A DNA stretch of 60,000 nucleotides from Membranipora membranacea (taxonomy: Eukaryota; Bryozoa; Gymnolaemata; Cheilostomatida; Membraniporidae). Below the pieces are notes generated by a model that saw only the letters and a program-made list of their open reading frames with translations, ran no database searches and had not been told where the DNA came from. The translations under genes were made by a program, and so were the position numbers. Below are positions 59,641-60,000 of this stretch, piece after piece (position 1 is the first letter of the stretch; each line of letters opens with the position of its first letter). The stretch spans positions 17,672,001-17,732,000 of the forward strand of contig OU612073.1 of assembly GCA_914767715.1 (NCBI GenBank), in the 5' to 3' direction.

Positions 59641-60000
59641 CTGTCAATAGAGAGCAGTGAAATTTAGCATAAGGGGAAAAATCATGTGTGAAAATAGGTG
59701 AGCCGAATGCTTCAACTCACTTGCAGGAAATGAATGTTGTTTGCTAATGATTTTCTAGTAGTTGCCCACCTTTTTGAAGTCATTGCCCAGAATAGTTCTA
59801 CTGATTAAGATTGGTTCCATTCAAATTTACGGCCCATGATTATTAAAGCAGAAATGACAGATGTACTCTTTTTTTTGTATCATAGGAATGCTCAAGATCC
59901 TAGTGTGCACCATACCTGCCATAAATGATTTAAATACTTAAAAAATCTTTGAAAATAGGTGGGTTCTGATAGGTATTTCTCCTGCAAAAAGTTGACCCCT

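Noticed and set aside
1-60000. CRISPR arrays, bacterial operons, phage or riboswitch features
   Set aside because: The sequence is a spliced eukaryotic locus. The only regular repeats are microsatellites, a coding minisatellite and transposon repeats.

Overview
This is a metazoan nuclear window: AT-rich, with genes split into many short exons by GT-AG introns, no operons, and many small non-autonomous DNA transposons, tRNA-like SINE heads and AT microsatellites. Gene content (CHORDC1, PNISR, headcase, DNLZ, nose-resistant-to-fluoxetine acyltransferases, a macrodomain-like protein) and transposon load suggest a bilaterian, probably aquatic invertebrate. The phylum cannot be fixed from this sequence alone. 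All exon models were read by eye from splice signals and phase; each listed model keeps reading frame across every junction.

Layout. 139-1883 (+): the last four exons of a gene I cannot identify. 2221-2963: a large fold-back hAT-like element. 6446-14724 (-): a 13-exon, about 807-residue protein ending in a divergent macrodomain-like region, with a TATA promoter and 5'UTR exon. 15301-15738 (-): an uncertain membrane ORF. 16043-17400 (+): DNLZ, the mitochondrial Hsp70 escort protein. 18097-21759 (-): CHORDC1, an HSP90 co-chaperone, converging on DNLZ with candidate poly(A) signals about 90 bp apart. 23053-23513 (-): two small Cys-rich candidate exons of unknown ownership. 23530-29523 (-): PNISR, an arginine/serine-rich nuclear splicing-associated protein. 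32410-40442 (+): headcase (HECA) in seven exons. 42651-56206 (-): a complete 21-exon NRF-6-like acyltransferase with signal peptide, Thr-rich stalk, NRF domain and acyltransferase-3 domain. 57761-59640 (-): the last four exons of a tandem paralogue, which runs off the window edge.

The genes are unrelated housekeeping or developmental genes; only the two NRF-6-like genes form a family cluster. The most unusual signals are structural. One is an inverted copy of an NRF exon lying in its upstream intron, so that the transcript could fold over the 3' splice site. Another is a 31-bp element consisting only of two hAT-type termini, inserted with a perfect 8-bp target duplication inside a larger copy of its own family. 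There are also several short hairpin elements with clear target-site duplications, one of them touching the stop codon of the macrodomain-like gene.
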